Below are positions 26,281 through 35,232 of a stretch of DNA of 64,000 nucleotides, one piece after another. A program made the translations under genes and the position numbers. The stretch is from Rikenellaceae bacterium. GTDB taxonomy: Bacteria > Bacteroidota > Bacteroidia > Bacteroidales > Rikenellaceae. Location of the stretch: the NCBI GenBank assembly GCA_015059945.1, contig SUZJ01000007.1, positions 1 through 64,000 on the forward strand, in the 5' to 3' direction. How positions within the stretch are numbered: the stretch's first letter is position 1; every line of letters starts with the position of its first letter. The notes beneath the pieces were generated by a model. The model saw only the letters and a program-made list of their open reading frames with translations. It made no database searches and was not told the DNA's origin.

Positions 26281-26362
26281 CGAAACCGGGGTCGAACCGG
26301 TACGGACCTTTCGGTCCACAGGATTTTAAGTCCGGCGTGTCTACCTATTCCACCATTCGGGC
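26277..26362 (-). tRNA. tRNA-Leu (anticodon UAA)
   Basis: 86 bases reading GCCCGAATGG...TTCGGGTA on the minus strand. The acceptor stem pairs GCCCGAA with TTCGGGT, closing with a G-U pair; the anticodon loop CTTAAAA gives UAA; a long class II variable arm GGACCGAAAGGTCC is present; the T arm is ACCGG-TTCGACC-CCGGT. The CCA end is not encoded. One C-U mismatch lies in the anticodon stem. The gene is convergent with the response regulator. Confidence 0.93.
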
Positions 26363-26486
26363 ACACCTTTTCGGCCCGCAAATTTAGTAAAAATTTTCAT
26401 TCCGCAAAAATCCATACCCAACTATCACTATTTTGCCCGCCATCGACCTCTCATAAATAGAAACACACGCCCCCGACCTTCGGCCA

Positions 26487-26507
26487 CCCCCTCTAACTTA
26501 GAGGGGG
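26487..26507. repeat. single-base-centre palindrome CCCCCTCTAA-c-TTAGAGGGGG
   Basis: A perfect 10-bp palindrome with one central base, in the tRNA-Leu to OMP spacer. The spacer (26363-26687) otherwise holds TTTTCCA/AACTTTCAATT low-complexity repeats, the terminator at 26557-26596 and no gene. The same design recurs at 57456-57474. Confidence 0.7.
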
Positions 26508-26556
26508 AAAAATTCCATTTTCCATTTTCAACTTTCAATTCTATTTAAAGGCTTTT

Positions 26557-26596
26557 GCTCTCTGCCCTTTTTTACACAAAAAAAAGGGCAGAGAGC
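26557..26596. terminator. terminator hairpin of the outer-membrane protein operon
   Basis: A 17-bp stem (GCTCTCTGCCCTTTTTT and complement) with a 6-base loop, downstream of the minus-strand gene ending at 26688. Confidence 0.85.
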
Positions 26597-26687
26597 AACC
26601 ACAAAAATCTCTCTGCCCTACTCCCTGCCCAAGATATCAACCTCGAACAGGAAGATTTAGTCTATATTTTTTCTAACTAACCTAATA

Positions 26688-29558
26688 TTATCTTCTGTGC
26701 CCGCCACCTGGGCCCATTGGTCTACCACCACCGGGGCCACCCATCAGGTTGTCGAAATCTTTGGCCGACGAGCCCTTGCCGAACATACGGATATTGTAGA
26801 CAAACTGCACAGCCACATAGCGGCCAATGGCCAAGTTGTTGGTGATCTGCACATAGTTTGGACCTACCGAGCGGTGGAAGTCGCGATTCTGGTCAAAAAT
26901 ATCGTTTACACCTATGCTCAACTCGCCCCTCTGGTCTTTGAAAATCTTCTTACCAACATAGGCGTTGCAGAGCAAGAACTCCTGATTGTAGTCGTCGGTC
27001 AGACCGCGATACTGGTTATAGGTGGCATTTGCCGTGAGGGTAAAGCCTCTCCAAGCCACCCACTTGAGCTCGCCTCGGGCGTTTTGGCTAAAGTACTTGT
27101 TGTACTGGTTGGTCAGCTCCGACCTATTGTCGTTGATGTTGTACGACAGGTTGTAGCTAACCGAGAAGTCGAGGTTTTCGCTAATGTTGCTGCTCACCTG
27201 CAAGCCTCCCGAGTAGTACTGGCCATTCATCACGTTCAGGTAGTCGTTAATCATACTGGGCGACTGCGACAGACCTGCGTTGACATGCAGGTTGAAGTTG
27301 CTCTTCAACGCTGTCAGCGGGAAGCCGAAGTGGAAGCCAGTGTAGAGGTTCCAGTTGTTGTTGCCCGTATGGTTGATATACTGGCTGTAAGTATTACCCA
27401 CACCCAGAGGCTCATCTAAGCCGGGGACTACAAAGTCGGGCCTATTCATCTGCATCGACGAGATAATCGAGCGGCTATTGACCGTTCCACCCAGGTAGAC
27501 CATAAAGGTACGACCATTCTGAATGTCGGCATAGTTGTAGTTCAGATTCAGATTGTGGGTATAGCTGGGCTTCAAGTCGGGGTTACCTGCCGTAAAGCTG
27601 CTACCGCTCACATCTATTGCATCCTGCAACTGGCGAATCGAGGGGTTGGAGGTGTTCGAGCGGAACCTAACCCTCATCGAGTGCTGCTTGTTAAAGTTAA
27701 TCGTAGCGTTGCCGTTGTAGGTCAGGTTGCTGAAGTTGTAGCTTGGCTCGGCACCCTGAGGCAGTATCTGCTTCGACGAGAGTGTCGAATACTGATAGTT
27801 GAGCCTTACGGAGAACTTTACCTTCTCGGTCGAGAGGTTGTAGCCTGGGCCAACCTTGTGTTTGATGTAGCCACTCTCCGAAACATTGCTCAACAGCAAG
27901 CCCTGCGCCTCGTCCAAGACATCGTTTATCCACACATCGGTCAGCTTGTTCTGGTCGCTCATCTGGTGCGAGAACTCATATTCGAGGTCAATCTGCTGCT
28001 GCTCGTTGATGGGCTCGGTGTAGGTTACCTCGCCACGAATGGTGCGGCTGCCCGAGCGATTTTCGATATGACGCACATAGGTCGAGTCGCTGGGTACTGT
28101 AAAGAGGTAGTATGGGTCGTTCTGCGAGCGAGTGTCGTTCCAGTTGAAGCGGCCATTGACGGTAATAGTCCTACCTGGCTTGCCCAAGCGCGAGCGGTAG
28201 AGGGCAAAGATGTTGCCATAGGTACCAAAGCGATCGTCTGTGCCGGTCTGCTGCAACTGCTTAATAACCTCACCCGTAAGACCATTTGCGGTGGTCTGGT
28301 GGCTTATAAGCTCATTCTCGTAGTCCTGCAAGCTAACACCTGCACGCAGCATCAGCGACTGAGTTTTGCTAAACTTGTAGTCGGCACGCAGGTTCAAGCG
28401 GTGGTTCCAGTTGCCACTCTCGCTATCGGTGCGATAGGCCGACTGCTCGGTATAGTCATCACTTGCGTAGGTTGTACGGTCGCTGGTGTGCTCGTTCACG
28501 GTGCCCGAATGGTTGAAGAAGTAGCTGCTCTGCAACTCCAACTTGTTCCACTGGTTGGCGTAGTTTACGCCCACCGACTGAACGGTCGAGATACCGCCCA
28601 TAGGCCTAACCATAAAGTTACGGGCCATACCCATACCTCTCATACCGCCGCCACCGCCCGACTGGGCAATAGCACCCGACGAGGTTGCGCCAACGATGTC
28701 CTCGAACGAGAAGTTGAGCTGGTTGATATTGTTGGCCATAGCGATTACCGAAATCTTCTGGTCGCCATTGAACATATTGATGTTGCCACCCACCGAGTAT
28801 TTGTCGGGAATACCATAGCTTGCATATACCTTACCGAACTGGCCTTTGCGCTTGCCGAGCGAGGTAACAATGTTGATAGCCTTGTAGCCCTCGCCATCGT
28901 CGAGGCCCGTAAACTCGGCCTTGTCGCTCAACTTGTCGTATACCTCTACTTTGGCAATCATCTCGGCAGGGATGGTCTTGATGGTGGTCGAAACATCCTC
29001 GCCAAAGAACTCCTTGCCATCGACAAAGATTTTCTGTACGGTTTCGCCCTGAGCATCTACCGAGCCGTCGTTATTGACCGTAATACCTGGCATCTTAGCC
29101 AACAGGCCCTCGGCCGAAGCATCCTTGGCGGTCTTGAAGGCCGAGGCATTGTAGCTAACGGTGTCGCCCTTCTGTGAGGTGGCCATATAGCCCTTGACGT
29201 CGATATTCTCGATAACCTTTGCATCGGGCAGGTACTTGATAACGCCAAGCCTAACCTGTTTGCCCTCGGTAACTTTTATCTCGGTCTCGTGCTCTTTGTA
29301 GCCCAAGTAGTTAATCTTGACCGTGTAGGTTGCAGGGACCACGTTTTTAATCTCAATAGCACCCTGATAGCCCGTAGTATAGTAACTTCTCTTCTCGGTT
29401 GCCTTGTCGATAAGCTCAACAACGGCACCATTTATGCCTTCGCCCGTAGCTGCATCTTTCAGTGTGCCTACAATGCTACCTCCCTTGCCACTGGTCTGAC
29501 CAAAGGCCACGAGTGTAGTTGCCACGAGCAGGCATAATGTCAAAAAGTATCTCCTCAT
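26688..29558 (-). CDS. TonB-dependent-receptor-like outer-membrane beta-barrel protein
   Basis: 956 residues with signal peptide MRRYFLTLCLLVATTLVAFGQ. Residues about 28-112 form a carboxypeptidase-regulatory-like domain (GSIVGTLKDAATGEGINGAVVELIDK...YTVKINYLGYKEHE). A plug-like region follows (KGYMATSQKGDTVSYNASAFK...EGLLAKMPGITVNNDGSVDAQGETVQKIFVDGKEFFGEDV), then a long beta barrel of the OMP_b-brl_3 type. It ends in a Gly/Pro-rich tail (GGPGGGRPMGPGGGHRR). No TonB box is evident. It is transcribed with the Cys-rich lipoprotein 59 bases upstream, which suggests a shared envelope role. Confidence 0.88.
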   Translation of the reverse strand: MRRYFLTLCLLVATTLVAFGQTSGKGGSIVGTLKDAATGEGINGAVVELIDKATEKRSYYTTGYQGAIEIKNVVPATYTVKINYLGYKEHETEIKVTEGKQVRLGVIKYLPDAKVIENIDVKGYMATSQKGDTVSYNASAFKTAKDASAEGLLAKMPGITVNNDGSVDAQGETVQKIFVDGKEFFGEDVSTTIKTIPAEMIAKVEVYDKLSDKAEFTGLDDGEGYKAINIVTSLGKRKGQFGKVYASYGIPDKYSVGGNINMFNGDQKISVIAMANNINQLNFSFEDIVGATSSGAIAQSGGGGGMRGMGMARNFMVRPMGGISTVQSVGVNYANQWNKLELQSSYFFNHSGTVNEHTSDRTTYASDDYTEQSAYRTDSESGNWNHRLNLRADYKFSKTQSLMLRAGVSLQDYENELISHQTTANGLTGEVIKQLQQTGTDDRFGTYGNIFALYRSRLGKPGRTITVNGRFNWNDTRSQNDPYYLFTVPSDSTYVRHIENRSGSRTIRGEVTYTEPINEQQQIDLEYEFSHQMSDQNKLTDVWINDVLDEAQGLLLSNVSESGYIKHKVGPGYNLSTEKVKFSVRLNYQYSTLSSKQILPQGAEPSYNFSNLTYNGNATINFNKQHSMRVRFRSNTSNPSIRQLQDAIDVSGSSFTAGNPDLKPSYTHNLNLNYNYADIQNGRTFMVYLGGTVNSRSIISSMQMNRPDFVVPGLDEPLGVGNTYSQYINHTGNNNWNLYTGFHFGFPLTALKSNFNLHVNAGLSQSPSMINDYLNVMNGQYYSGGLQVSSNISENLDFSVSYNLSYNINDNRSELTNQYNKYFSQNARGELKWVAWRGFTLTANATYNQYRGLTDDYNQEFLLCNAYVGKKIFKDQRGELSIGVNDIFDQNRDFHRSVGPNYVQITNNLAIGRYVAVQFVYNIRMFGKGSSAKDFDNLMGGPGGGRPMGPGGGHRR

Positions 29559-29617
29559 TTCTACTCCTTTTCAGTTTGTAGTGTTCGCTCTGTTTGGAAT
29601 GAGAGTGGGCTAAAAAA

Positions 29618-30589
29618 CTATTTATTGTCGGTGTTCTGTGTGGGGCGGCACTGTGGAGCCTGCTGGGGCACACCACGGCGCTCTTTGCGCTCCATCATTT
29701 TGGTTTTGAGAATCTGCTGCTGCTCGGGGGTGAGAATGGCGCTCAGTTTCTCGAAGAATGCTTTGCGCTCTGCGGGATTAACCATATGACGGGGGTGACG
29801 GGGGTGAGCAGGTTTCTCTACCTGGGGTTTGTGACCTTTGGGGCACTTATCGCACTCTGCCTTCTTGTCGCAAGCGGCCTTCTTGCAATCCGATTTTTTC
29901 TCGCAATTTGCTTTCTTATCGCAATTTGCTTTATCACAAGCGGCTTTCTTGTCGCAGTTGGCTTTTTTGCACTCAGCCTTTTTGTCGCAGTTTGCCTTGT
30001 CGCAAGCAGCCTTTTTGTCGCAGTTTGCCTTGTCGCAAGCAGCCTTTTTCTCGCAGTTAGCTTTGCCACACTCTGCTTTTTTGCAGTCAGCTTTTTTCTC
30101 GCAAGCGGTTTTTTTGCACTCAGCTTTCTTGGGGCAATCAGCTTTTTTGCAATCTACCTTCTTATCGCAAGCGGCCTTTTTCTCGCAGTTTGCTTTATCA
30201 CAAGCACCTTTGGGGCATTCTGCCTTTTTGCACTCAGCTTTCTTGTCGCAAGCACCTTTGGGGCAGTCGGCTTTTTTGTCGCAGTTTGCCTTGTCGCACT
30301 CGGGTTTACCTTTGGGGCAGTCGGCCTTCTTGGCATCCTCGGGGCGTTTGTGGTCAAAGCCCTCTTTCTTCATCTGCTTGATAGCTTTCTGAATCTGTTT
30401 GCCCTGTTCGAGGTAGAGGGCATAAACCTCTTTCTCCTGTGCATCAGTCAGCTCTACAACTTCGTCGAGGCGCTCGGTCTTACCCTCGGCATACTCCTTC
30501 ACGTTAAACTTGCAATCATTCTGGGCCGAGCAAGCGACCATTGCAAATGCGGCCACGAGGCCAAGCATCCATTTTGCACTCTTTTTCAT
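29618..30589 (-). CDS. Cys/Lys-repeat lipoprotein with Spy/CpxP-like (LTxxQ) ends
   Basis: 323 residues. Signal peptide with lipobox FAMVAC (Cys20). Residues about 47-75 (LTDAQEKEVYALYLEQGKQIQKAIKQ) and about 286-305 (LTPEQQQILKTKMMERKERR) carry LTxxQ motifs of the Spy/CpxP periplasmic chaperone type. Between them, residues about 91-249 are a run of roughly 30 Cys residues spaced alternately 5 and 6 apart, with Lys, Asp/Glu and Ala filling (CDKKAACDKANCDKK...), followed by HPRHPRH. The repeat could bind metal ions, thiol-reactive compounds or heavy metals. It sits directly upstream of the beta-barrel gene. No described family fits the repeat. Confidence 0.8.
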   Translation of the reverse strand: MKKSAKWMLGLVAAFAMVACSAQNDCKFNVKEYAEGKTERLDEVVELTDAQEKEVYALYLEQGKQIQKAIKQMKKEGFDHKRPEDAKKADCPKGKPECDKANCDKKADCPKGACDKKAECKKAECPKGACDKANCEKKAACDKKVDCKKADCPKKAECKKTACEKKADCKKAECGKANCEKKAACDKANCDKKAACDKANCDKKAECKKANCDKKAACDKANCDKKANCEKKSDCKKAACDKKAECDKCPKGHKPQVEKPAHPRHPRHMVNPAERKAFFEKLSAILTPEQQQILKTKMMERKERRGVPQQAPQCRPTQNTDNK

Positions 30590-30667
30590 AATACCTTATT
30601 ATTTATAAGTTAAACATCTTTCTCTTCTACGGTGGCCCCACTCTGTCGAGGCCCTATAAATCGGTTA

Positions 30668-30675
30668 CAAAAGTA
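30668..30675 (-). promoter_or_regulatory. -7 element TACTTTTG of the Cys-repeat lipoprotein
   Basis: Minus-strand TACTTTTG matches TAnnTTTG, 78 bases upstream of the ATG. The expected -33 box is not clear, consistent with an activator-dependent promoter. Confidence 0.55.
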
Positions 30676-30704
30676 GCACCAATCGACCGCAAAACGCACT
30701 CCCA

Positions 30705-30740
30705 AAGGGGTGAAACGACAAAAACAAGGGGTGAAACGAC
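30705..30740. promoter_or_regulatory. two 15-bp direct repeats with 21-bp period upstream of the Cys-repeat lipoprotein
   Basis: AAGGGGTGAAACGAC occurs at 30705-30719 and again identically at 30726-30740. The centre-to-centre distance is two helical turns, the arrangement used by LytTR-type activators. It lies about 30-65 bases upstream of the -7 element. Confidence 0.65.
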
Positions 30741-30782
30741 CAGCGCCTCACCCCAAATGTCATCCGACAGCACCCCAAAGGC

Positions 30783-31220
30783 CTACTCATCGGCAATGGT
30801 AACCGACAAAATCAGGTCGCCAGGGCGAATGTCGTCAATCACATCCAACCCCTCAACAACCCTACCAAAGCAGGTGTGAACACCGTCGAGGTGTTGGGTA
30901 TTCATCCTATTGTGGCAGATAAAGAACTGCGAGCCACCCGTATCTTTACCCCTATGGGCCATCGACATCACACCCCTATCGTGGTACTGGCGTGGAGCCG
31001 AGGTCTCGCACTTGATGGTATAGCCTGGGCCACCAGCACCGTTACCAATGGGGCAACCACCCTGGATAACAAAGTCGGGAATAACGCGGTGGAAGGTCAG
31101 GCCATCGTAGAAGCGGCTCTGGGCCAGCTTTACAAAGTTGGCAACAGTAATGGGGGTTTCGTTCTCGTAGAGTTCGGCCTTCATATCGCCTTTCTCGGTC
31201 GAGATATATGCGTATTTCAT
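30783..31220 (-). CDS. cyclophilin-type peptidyl-prolyl isomerase
   Basis: 145 residues, cytoplasmic (no signal peptide). Cyclophilin motifs: [31 protein letters not shown] (active-site Arg and Phe), [27 protein letters not shown]. It catalyses cis-trans isomerisation of Xaa-Pro bonds in protein folding. It lies 21 bases after the Gate-domain membrane protein gene on the same strand. Confidence 0.95.
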   Translation of the reverse strand: MKYAYISTEKGDMKAELYENETPITVANFVKLAQSRFYDGLTFHRVIPDFVIQGGCPIGNGAGGPGYTIKCETSAPRQYHDRGVMSMAHRGKDTGGSQFFICHNRMNTQHLDGVHTCFGRVVEGLDVIDDIRPGDLILSVTIADE

Positions 31221-31241
31221 AGTGGTCTATTGTTTATTGAT

Positions 31242-32390
31242 TTAGAGTATCGAGATAAGTACAAACAGCCAGTGGGCAACAAATGCAGCCACCAGACCAC
31301 CAATGGTGTGAGCACCGATAGCCTTGGGAGTCAGGTCGCGGTAGCCCAGAGTGTCCAACATTGCGGTATGGGTGCTCAGGTAGCCACTCCAACACATACC
31401 GATAGCGGTGAACACTGCAATGGCGTTGCCATCAATCCAACCTGCTTCGAGGAAGTTGGGAACAAGACTCAGAGCTGCACCCACAGCACCCAGAGCGGTG
31501 ATGGGGAATGCCACCAAGTGGGGATCCTGGAAGCCAAACAGCCACTCGAAGATGAAGTTGCACTTGCCGGCCAGGGTGGGCAGCAACTCGGTACCCTCAT
31601 AAGCCGAGCCCGTATATGCACCCGTAGCCGAGGGGCCAAAGGTGAGCATCATAACCAATGTAGAGATAATCAGCACACCAGGGATGATTGCCAAACCTAC
31701 GTCTACACCAGTGCGGCCACCATCGAGCAAAGCATCGAGAATGCGCTGGAACATAGGTTTTTTATCTTTATTTACCTCCTCATCTGGGAATTCGTCGGCC
31801 GAAACAGATGCCACCTGGTCGCGGTACTCGGGATAGTACTTAATGACCGAGCGCTGCATCAGTCGGGTAGATACCACGCAACCGCATATAGCACCAAACA
31901 AGCCCACAAAAGGCTCCCAATAGAAGCCCTGGCCCACCATAAACACTATAACCAGCAAGCCCATACCAAAGGCGGTACCAAAGTTGGTCAGCGAGATATA
32001 TTGGTACTTCCTGAAGTACGATGCAAAGCGGGCATCTTGTGCCAGCGAGATGATTGCTGGGTTGTCGGACAGGAAGGTCATCACTGCACCCAACGAGGCT
32101 ACACCTGGCAGATTGAAAATGGGTTTCATCAGTGGTCGGAGCAGCTTTTCGAGCAGCTTAACCACACCAAAGTCGACCAAGATACGACCCAGAGCACCCG
32201 TAATAACACAAATGGCCATCAGGTAGAACACTGTGTTGAGCAGCAGGTCGTGGGCTGTGTTCATAATGGTATTGAGCATATTGGCCGTACCCATTCGGCT
32301 ACCGAGGTAGCCAAACAGCAAGATCACAATAGCCAAGCACCAGATTCCGCTGGGAATCCAGCCGAAGAGTTTTTTGAAGAGCTTTTTCAT
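31242..32390 (-). CDS. nucleoside recognition (Gate) domain membrane protein
   Basis: 382 residues with about eight membrane helices, e.g. IPSGIWCLAIVILLFGYLG, LLNTVFYLMAICVITGALG, and IAVFTAIGMCWSGYLSTHTAML near the end. The segment LPGVASLGAVMTFLSDNPAIISLAQDARFASYF is typical of Gate/SpmA-like proteins, with a charged cytoplasmic loop (about 195-230). The transported substrate is unknown; relatives take part in ion or nucleoside-like solute movement. It lies 76 bases from the porin gene upstream. Confidence 0.8.
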   Translation of the reverse strand: MKKLFKKLFGWIPSGIWCLAIVILLFGYLGSRMGTANMLNTIMNTAHDLLLNTVFYLMAICVITGALGRILVDFGVVKLLEKLLRPLMKPIFNLPGVASLGAVMTFLSDNPAIISLAQDARFASYFRKYQYISLTNFGTAFGMGLLVIVFMVGQGFYWEPFVGLFGAICGCVVSTRLMQRSVIKYYPEYRDQVASVSADEFPDEEVNKDKKPMFQRILDALLDGGRTGVDVGLAIIPGVLIISTLVMMLTFGPSATGAYTGSAYEGTELLPTLAGKCNFIFEWLFGFQDPHLVAFPITALGAVGAALSLVPNFLEAGWIDGNAIAVFTAIGMCWSGYLSTHTAMLDTLGYRDLTPKAIGAHTIGGLVAAFVAHWLFVLISIL

Positions 32391-32466
32391 TACTAAAAAG
32401 TGTTGTTTCTTCGTGTTATTTGTTGTCTTTTTGATTTCTCAATCCATTGGGGATTAGCACTCTCTC

Positions 32467-33468
32467 CTATTTGAGCAGGTTGAGCCTCCAAGTAAGGCCA
32501 ATGCTAAACATCATACTATTGGGCTTAAGTGCACTCACCAGGCTCTCACCCGTAATATAGTCGGCAGCAACGTGGATGCGGAGGTTGCGATTGGCACCCA
32601 TAGGGAAGTACTCAAAGCCACCACCCAGGCGGGTGAGTTTGCTACCAGGCAACACACAGCTGTCGGTCACAAGGTTGGTATCGTTCTGGTCGTAGCTAAC
32701 CTTACCAAAGACATTCATCTTTTCGTACACACTCCAATTAACATCGGCCACCACCGAGAAGTTCTTGAGCAGTGTCATATCGTCTACCATCGAGCGGTTC
32801 ATAAAGTCCAGCTCTACCACCACATCTTCCAAGCCAAAGCGGTTGCCCAGCGCGATGTAGTTGACCAACTCGCCAGGGGCACTCTCCAACAGGTTGAGCG
32901 AGTAGATGGTCTTCCAACTGCCGTGACTGCCGCACCACATAAGGTTGTAGGCCATCAGGTTGTCGGCCCTATTGCCCAGGGGGCTCTGGCAAATCTGGAA
33001 GGTGAGATTATCGGCCCCATCCTCGCCAAAGGCGTAGCCTGCGCTCATACCAAACTGGTAGCAAGCGATGTGTTGCCAGTACTCCGATGCGAAGTATATA
33101 TCAATGGGTGCGCGGTCGTACTCGTAGCCACCAATTGCAACCACCTGTTTACCTGCCGACAAATTCCAGTTGTCCTTGTGGTAAGTGAGGTAAATCCAGT
33201 CGGTAGCGTTGAACATCGAGCCGTCGGCCTGGGGCTTATTGATGCGTTGACGCCACGAGTAGCTCAACTCGTCGCTTAGGTTGCCCGCCATTTTGAAGTT
33301 CAAAAACTTGCCCATAAAGCCCGACGCAGCGCCATTTGTCTGGCCATCCACAGCTGCATACTGCTCATCTACGCGGGTTTCGAGAATAAGGGTGTTGACA
33401 ATTTGTGCATTTGCGCCTATGGTTGCCATCAGCGCAAACATAGCAACGAGAAGTGTACGTTTAGTCAT
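32467..33468 (-). CDS. porin (OprO/OprP-like beta-barrel)
   Basis: 333 residues with signal peptide MTKRTLLVAMFALMATIGANAQ. The sequence alternates polar and hydrophobic residues in short strands: DELSYSWRQRINKP, ATDWIYLTYHKDNWNLSAGKQVVAIGGYEYDRAPIDIYFASEYW. That pattern, including the 'GKQ...GGYEYDR' element, is typical of Bacteroidetes porins related to phosphate-selective OprO/P. It ends with SMMFSIGLTWRLNLLK, a beta-barrel terminal strand. Substrate unknown. It shares orientation with the Gate-domain gene and probably an operon. Confidence 0.82.
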   Translation of the reverse strand: MTKRTLLVAMFALMATIGANAQIVNTLILETRVDEQYAAVDGQTNGAASGFMGKFLNFKMAGNLSDELSYSWRQRINKPQADGSMFNATDWIYLTYHKDNWNLSAGKQVVAIGGYEYDRAPIDIYFASEYWQHIACYQFGMSAGYAFGEDGADNLTFQICQSPLGNRADNLMAYNLMWCGSHGSWKTIYSLNLLESAPGELVNYIALGNRFGLEDVVVELDFMNRSMVDDMTLLKNFSVVADVNWSVYEKMNVFGKVSYDQNDTNLVTDSCVLPGSKLTRLGGGFEYFPMGANRNLRIHVAADYITGESLVSALKPNSMMFSIGLTWRLNLLK

Positions 33469-33654
33469 AGTGTTGCTCTTTGCAGAGGGGTATTAAGTAA
33501 GTTTGGTTTTCAGCTTCATCTATCAGTGACGTTGGCCCACACAAAATAAAAACTCGGCCCACATCACCTTCTACGCCACAAAAGTAACAATTTACAATCG
33601 GTTTGCAACCACTTTGGCACATTTTACAGCCACATTTTCCACTATTTTTACTCT

Positions 33655-33720
33655 ACACCCCCTCTGCAAAGCAGAGCAGGGCGGGTTGCGCTCGGCACCC
33701 CACCCTGCTCGGTCAAACAT
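33655..33720. repeat. nested GC-rich palindromes between the MFS and porin genes
   Basis: CTCTGC-aaa-GCAGAG is followed by GAGCAGGGCGGG, a 13-base loop, and CCCACCCTGCTC (11 of 12 paired). They may terminate the pectin-unit transcript; they also resemble dispersed REP-like elements elsewhere in the window. Confidence 0.55.
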
Positions 33721-33732
33721 TTTTGCGGCATA

Positions 33733-35181
33733 CTACAACTCCACAGCTTTATAGCGGGGAACGAGCACCTTCATCACAATCCAGCCAATCAGATAGGCTA
33801 CGGCGCAGAACGAGAACATAATCATATAGCCTGCCTCTTTGCCCTCGAAGCCCAGCAGAGTGAGGCCCACCTTGTCGCTATAATCAAATAGCGCACCTGC
33901 ACTCTTCTGAATCAGGAACGAGCCGATACCACCAGCCATACCACCAATACCGGTGATGGTTGCAATCATCCTCTTGGGGAACATATCGCCAATGGTCGAG
34001 AACAGGTTGGCGCTCCAAGCCTGGTGAGCAGCACCTGCAATACCAATCAGCACTACGGGCCACCACATCGACACGTGGGCCAAAGGCTGTGCTGCCAGAG
34101 CTACCAAGGGGAAGAATGCAAAAATAAGCATTGCCAACATACGGCCCGAGTAGGGCTCCATCTTCTTCTTATCGACAAACAGAGTAGGCAGGTAGCCACC
34201 CAAAATCGACACCATAACAATCAGGTACAGCACACCCAGAGCCAACTGGAATTTGATGTCGGTCGAAGCCAGGCCATAGGTAGTTTTTAGATACGAAGGC
34301 ATCCAGAACAGGAAGAACCACCACACACCGTCGGTCATAAACTTGCCCACGATGAAGGCCCAAGTCTGGCGATACTTAAACGACTGCCAGAGCGACACTT
34401 TCTTCTCCTCCTCGGCAGGTTTCTCCTCCACGACGGGTTTCTCCTCGGCCACTGCATCATCCGAGAGGATATACTCCAACTCGGCCTTATTCACTGCGGG
34501 GTTGGCCTCGGGTTTCTTGTAGATAAACTGCCAGAAGCCCATCCAGATAAAGCCCAGACCACCAATGATGATAAAGGCAGCCTCCCAGCCCCATTTAGCG
34601 GCCAGAGGGGGAATACAGAAAGGGGCAATCAGAGCGCCAATGGTCGAGCCGGCATTGAAGATACTGGTTGCAAAAGCCCTGTCACGTTTGGGGAAGTACT
34701 CGGCAGTAGCCTTGATGGCTGCGGGGAAGTTGCCGGCCTCGCCAAGTGCCAAGATACAGCGAGCAATAATAAAGAAGGTAGAGCTAATAAGCGCAATGCG
34801 GGCCACCAATTCGGCATCCTGCACAGCAGCCAAAGCAGCAGCACCCTCTACGCCCACCATACTCTGGGTTAGGATACCGCACACTGCGTGGATACAGGCA
34901 CCAAACGACCAGATGCCAATGCTCCACATATAACCCTTCTTGGTATCCATCCAGTCTACAAAGCGACCAGCAAAGAGCATTGCAATAGCATAGAAGAGCG
35001 AGAAGATACCGGTAATGTTACCATAGTCCGAGTCGGTCCAGTGGAACTCGGGGCGAATAAAGTCCTCGAAGGTGAGCGAAAGCACCTGACGGTCGAGGTA
35101 GTTTACTGTTGTTGCAAAGAACAACATTGCGCAAATGACCCAACGATAGTTGGTCTTGCGTCCGTTAGTAGAATTATTCAT
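33733..35181 (-). CDS. MFS transporter of the anion:cation symporter type (hexuronate-like)
   Basis: 482 residues, twelve predicted helices. The N-terminal TNYRWVICAMLFFATTVNYLDRQVLSLTF matches ACS-family transporters such as ExuT and GudP (motif NYxDR). A charged central loop (AVAEEKPVVEEKPAEEEKKVSLWQSFKYRQ) of about 40 residues separates the two halves. Position in a unit with kduD, kduI, kdgK and eda suggests uptake of galacturonate, unsaturated uronates or KDG across the inner membrane. It lies 51 bases after the DUF4861 gene. Confidence 0.88.
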   Translation of the reverse strand: MNNSTNGRKTNYRWVICAMLFFATTVNYLDRQVLSLTFEDFIRPEFHWTDSDYGNITGIFSLFYAIAMLFAGRFVDWMDTKKGYMWSIGIWSFGACIHAVCGILTQSMVGVEGAAALAAVQDAELVARIALISSTFFIIARCILALGEAGNFPAAIKATAEYFPKRDRAFATSIFNAGSTIGALIAPFCIPPLAAKWGWEAAFIIIGGLGFIWMGFWQFIYKKPEANPAVNKAELEYILSDDAVAEEKPVVEEKPAEEEKKVSLWQSFKYRQTWAFIVGKFMTDGVWWFFLFWMPSYLKTTYGLASTDIKFQLALGVLYLIVMVSILGGYLPTLFVDKKKMEPYSGRMLAMLIFAFFPLVALAAQPLAHVSMWWPVVLIGIAGAAHQAWSANLFSTIGDMFPKRMIATITGIGGMAGGIGSFLIQKSAGALFDYSDKVGLTLLGFEGKEAGYMIMFSFCAVAYLIGWIVMKVLVPRYKAVEL

Positions 35182-35232
35182 TGTTTTTGTAGTGTTTTGT
35201 TTTTATTTGGTTATTAGCTTGTTGCGTAACAG

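Noticed and set aside
26193-26381. 62-residue ORF across tRNA-Leu
   Set aside because: It lies across a confident tRNA and its terminator.
27555-29177. 540-residue open frame antisense to the beta-barrel gene
   Set aside because: Shadow of a confident outer-membrane gene.
29786-30613. 275-residue hydrophobic open frame opposite the Cys-repeat lipoprotein
   Set aside because: It is the complement of the Cys/Lys repeat, which translates into Phe/Leu/Ala runs; no promoter or family supports it.
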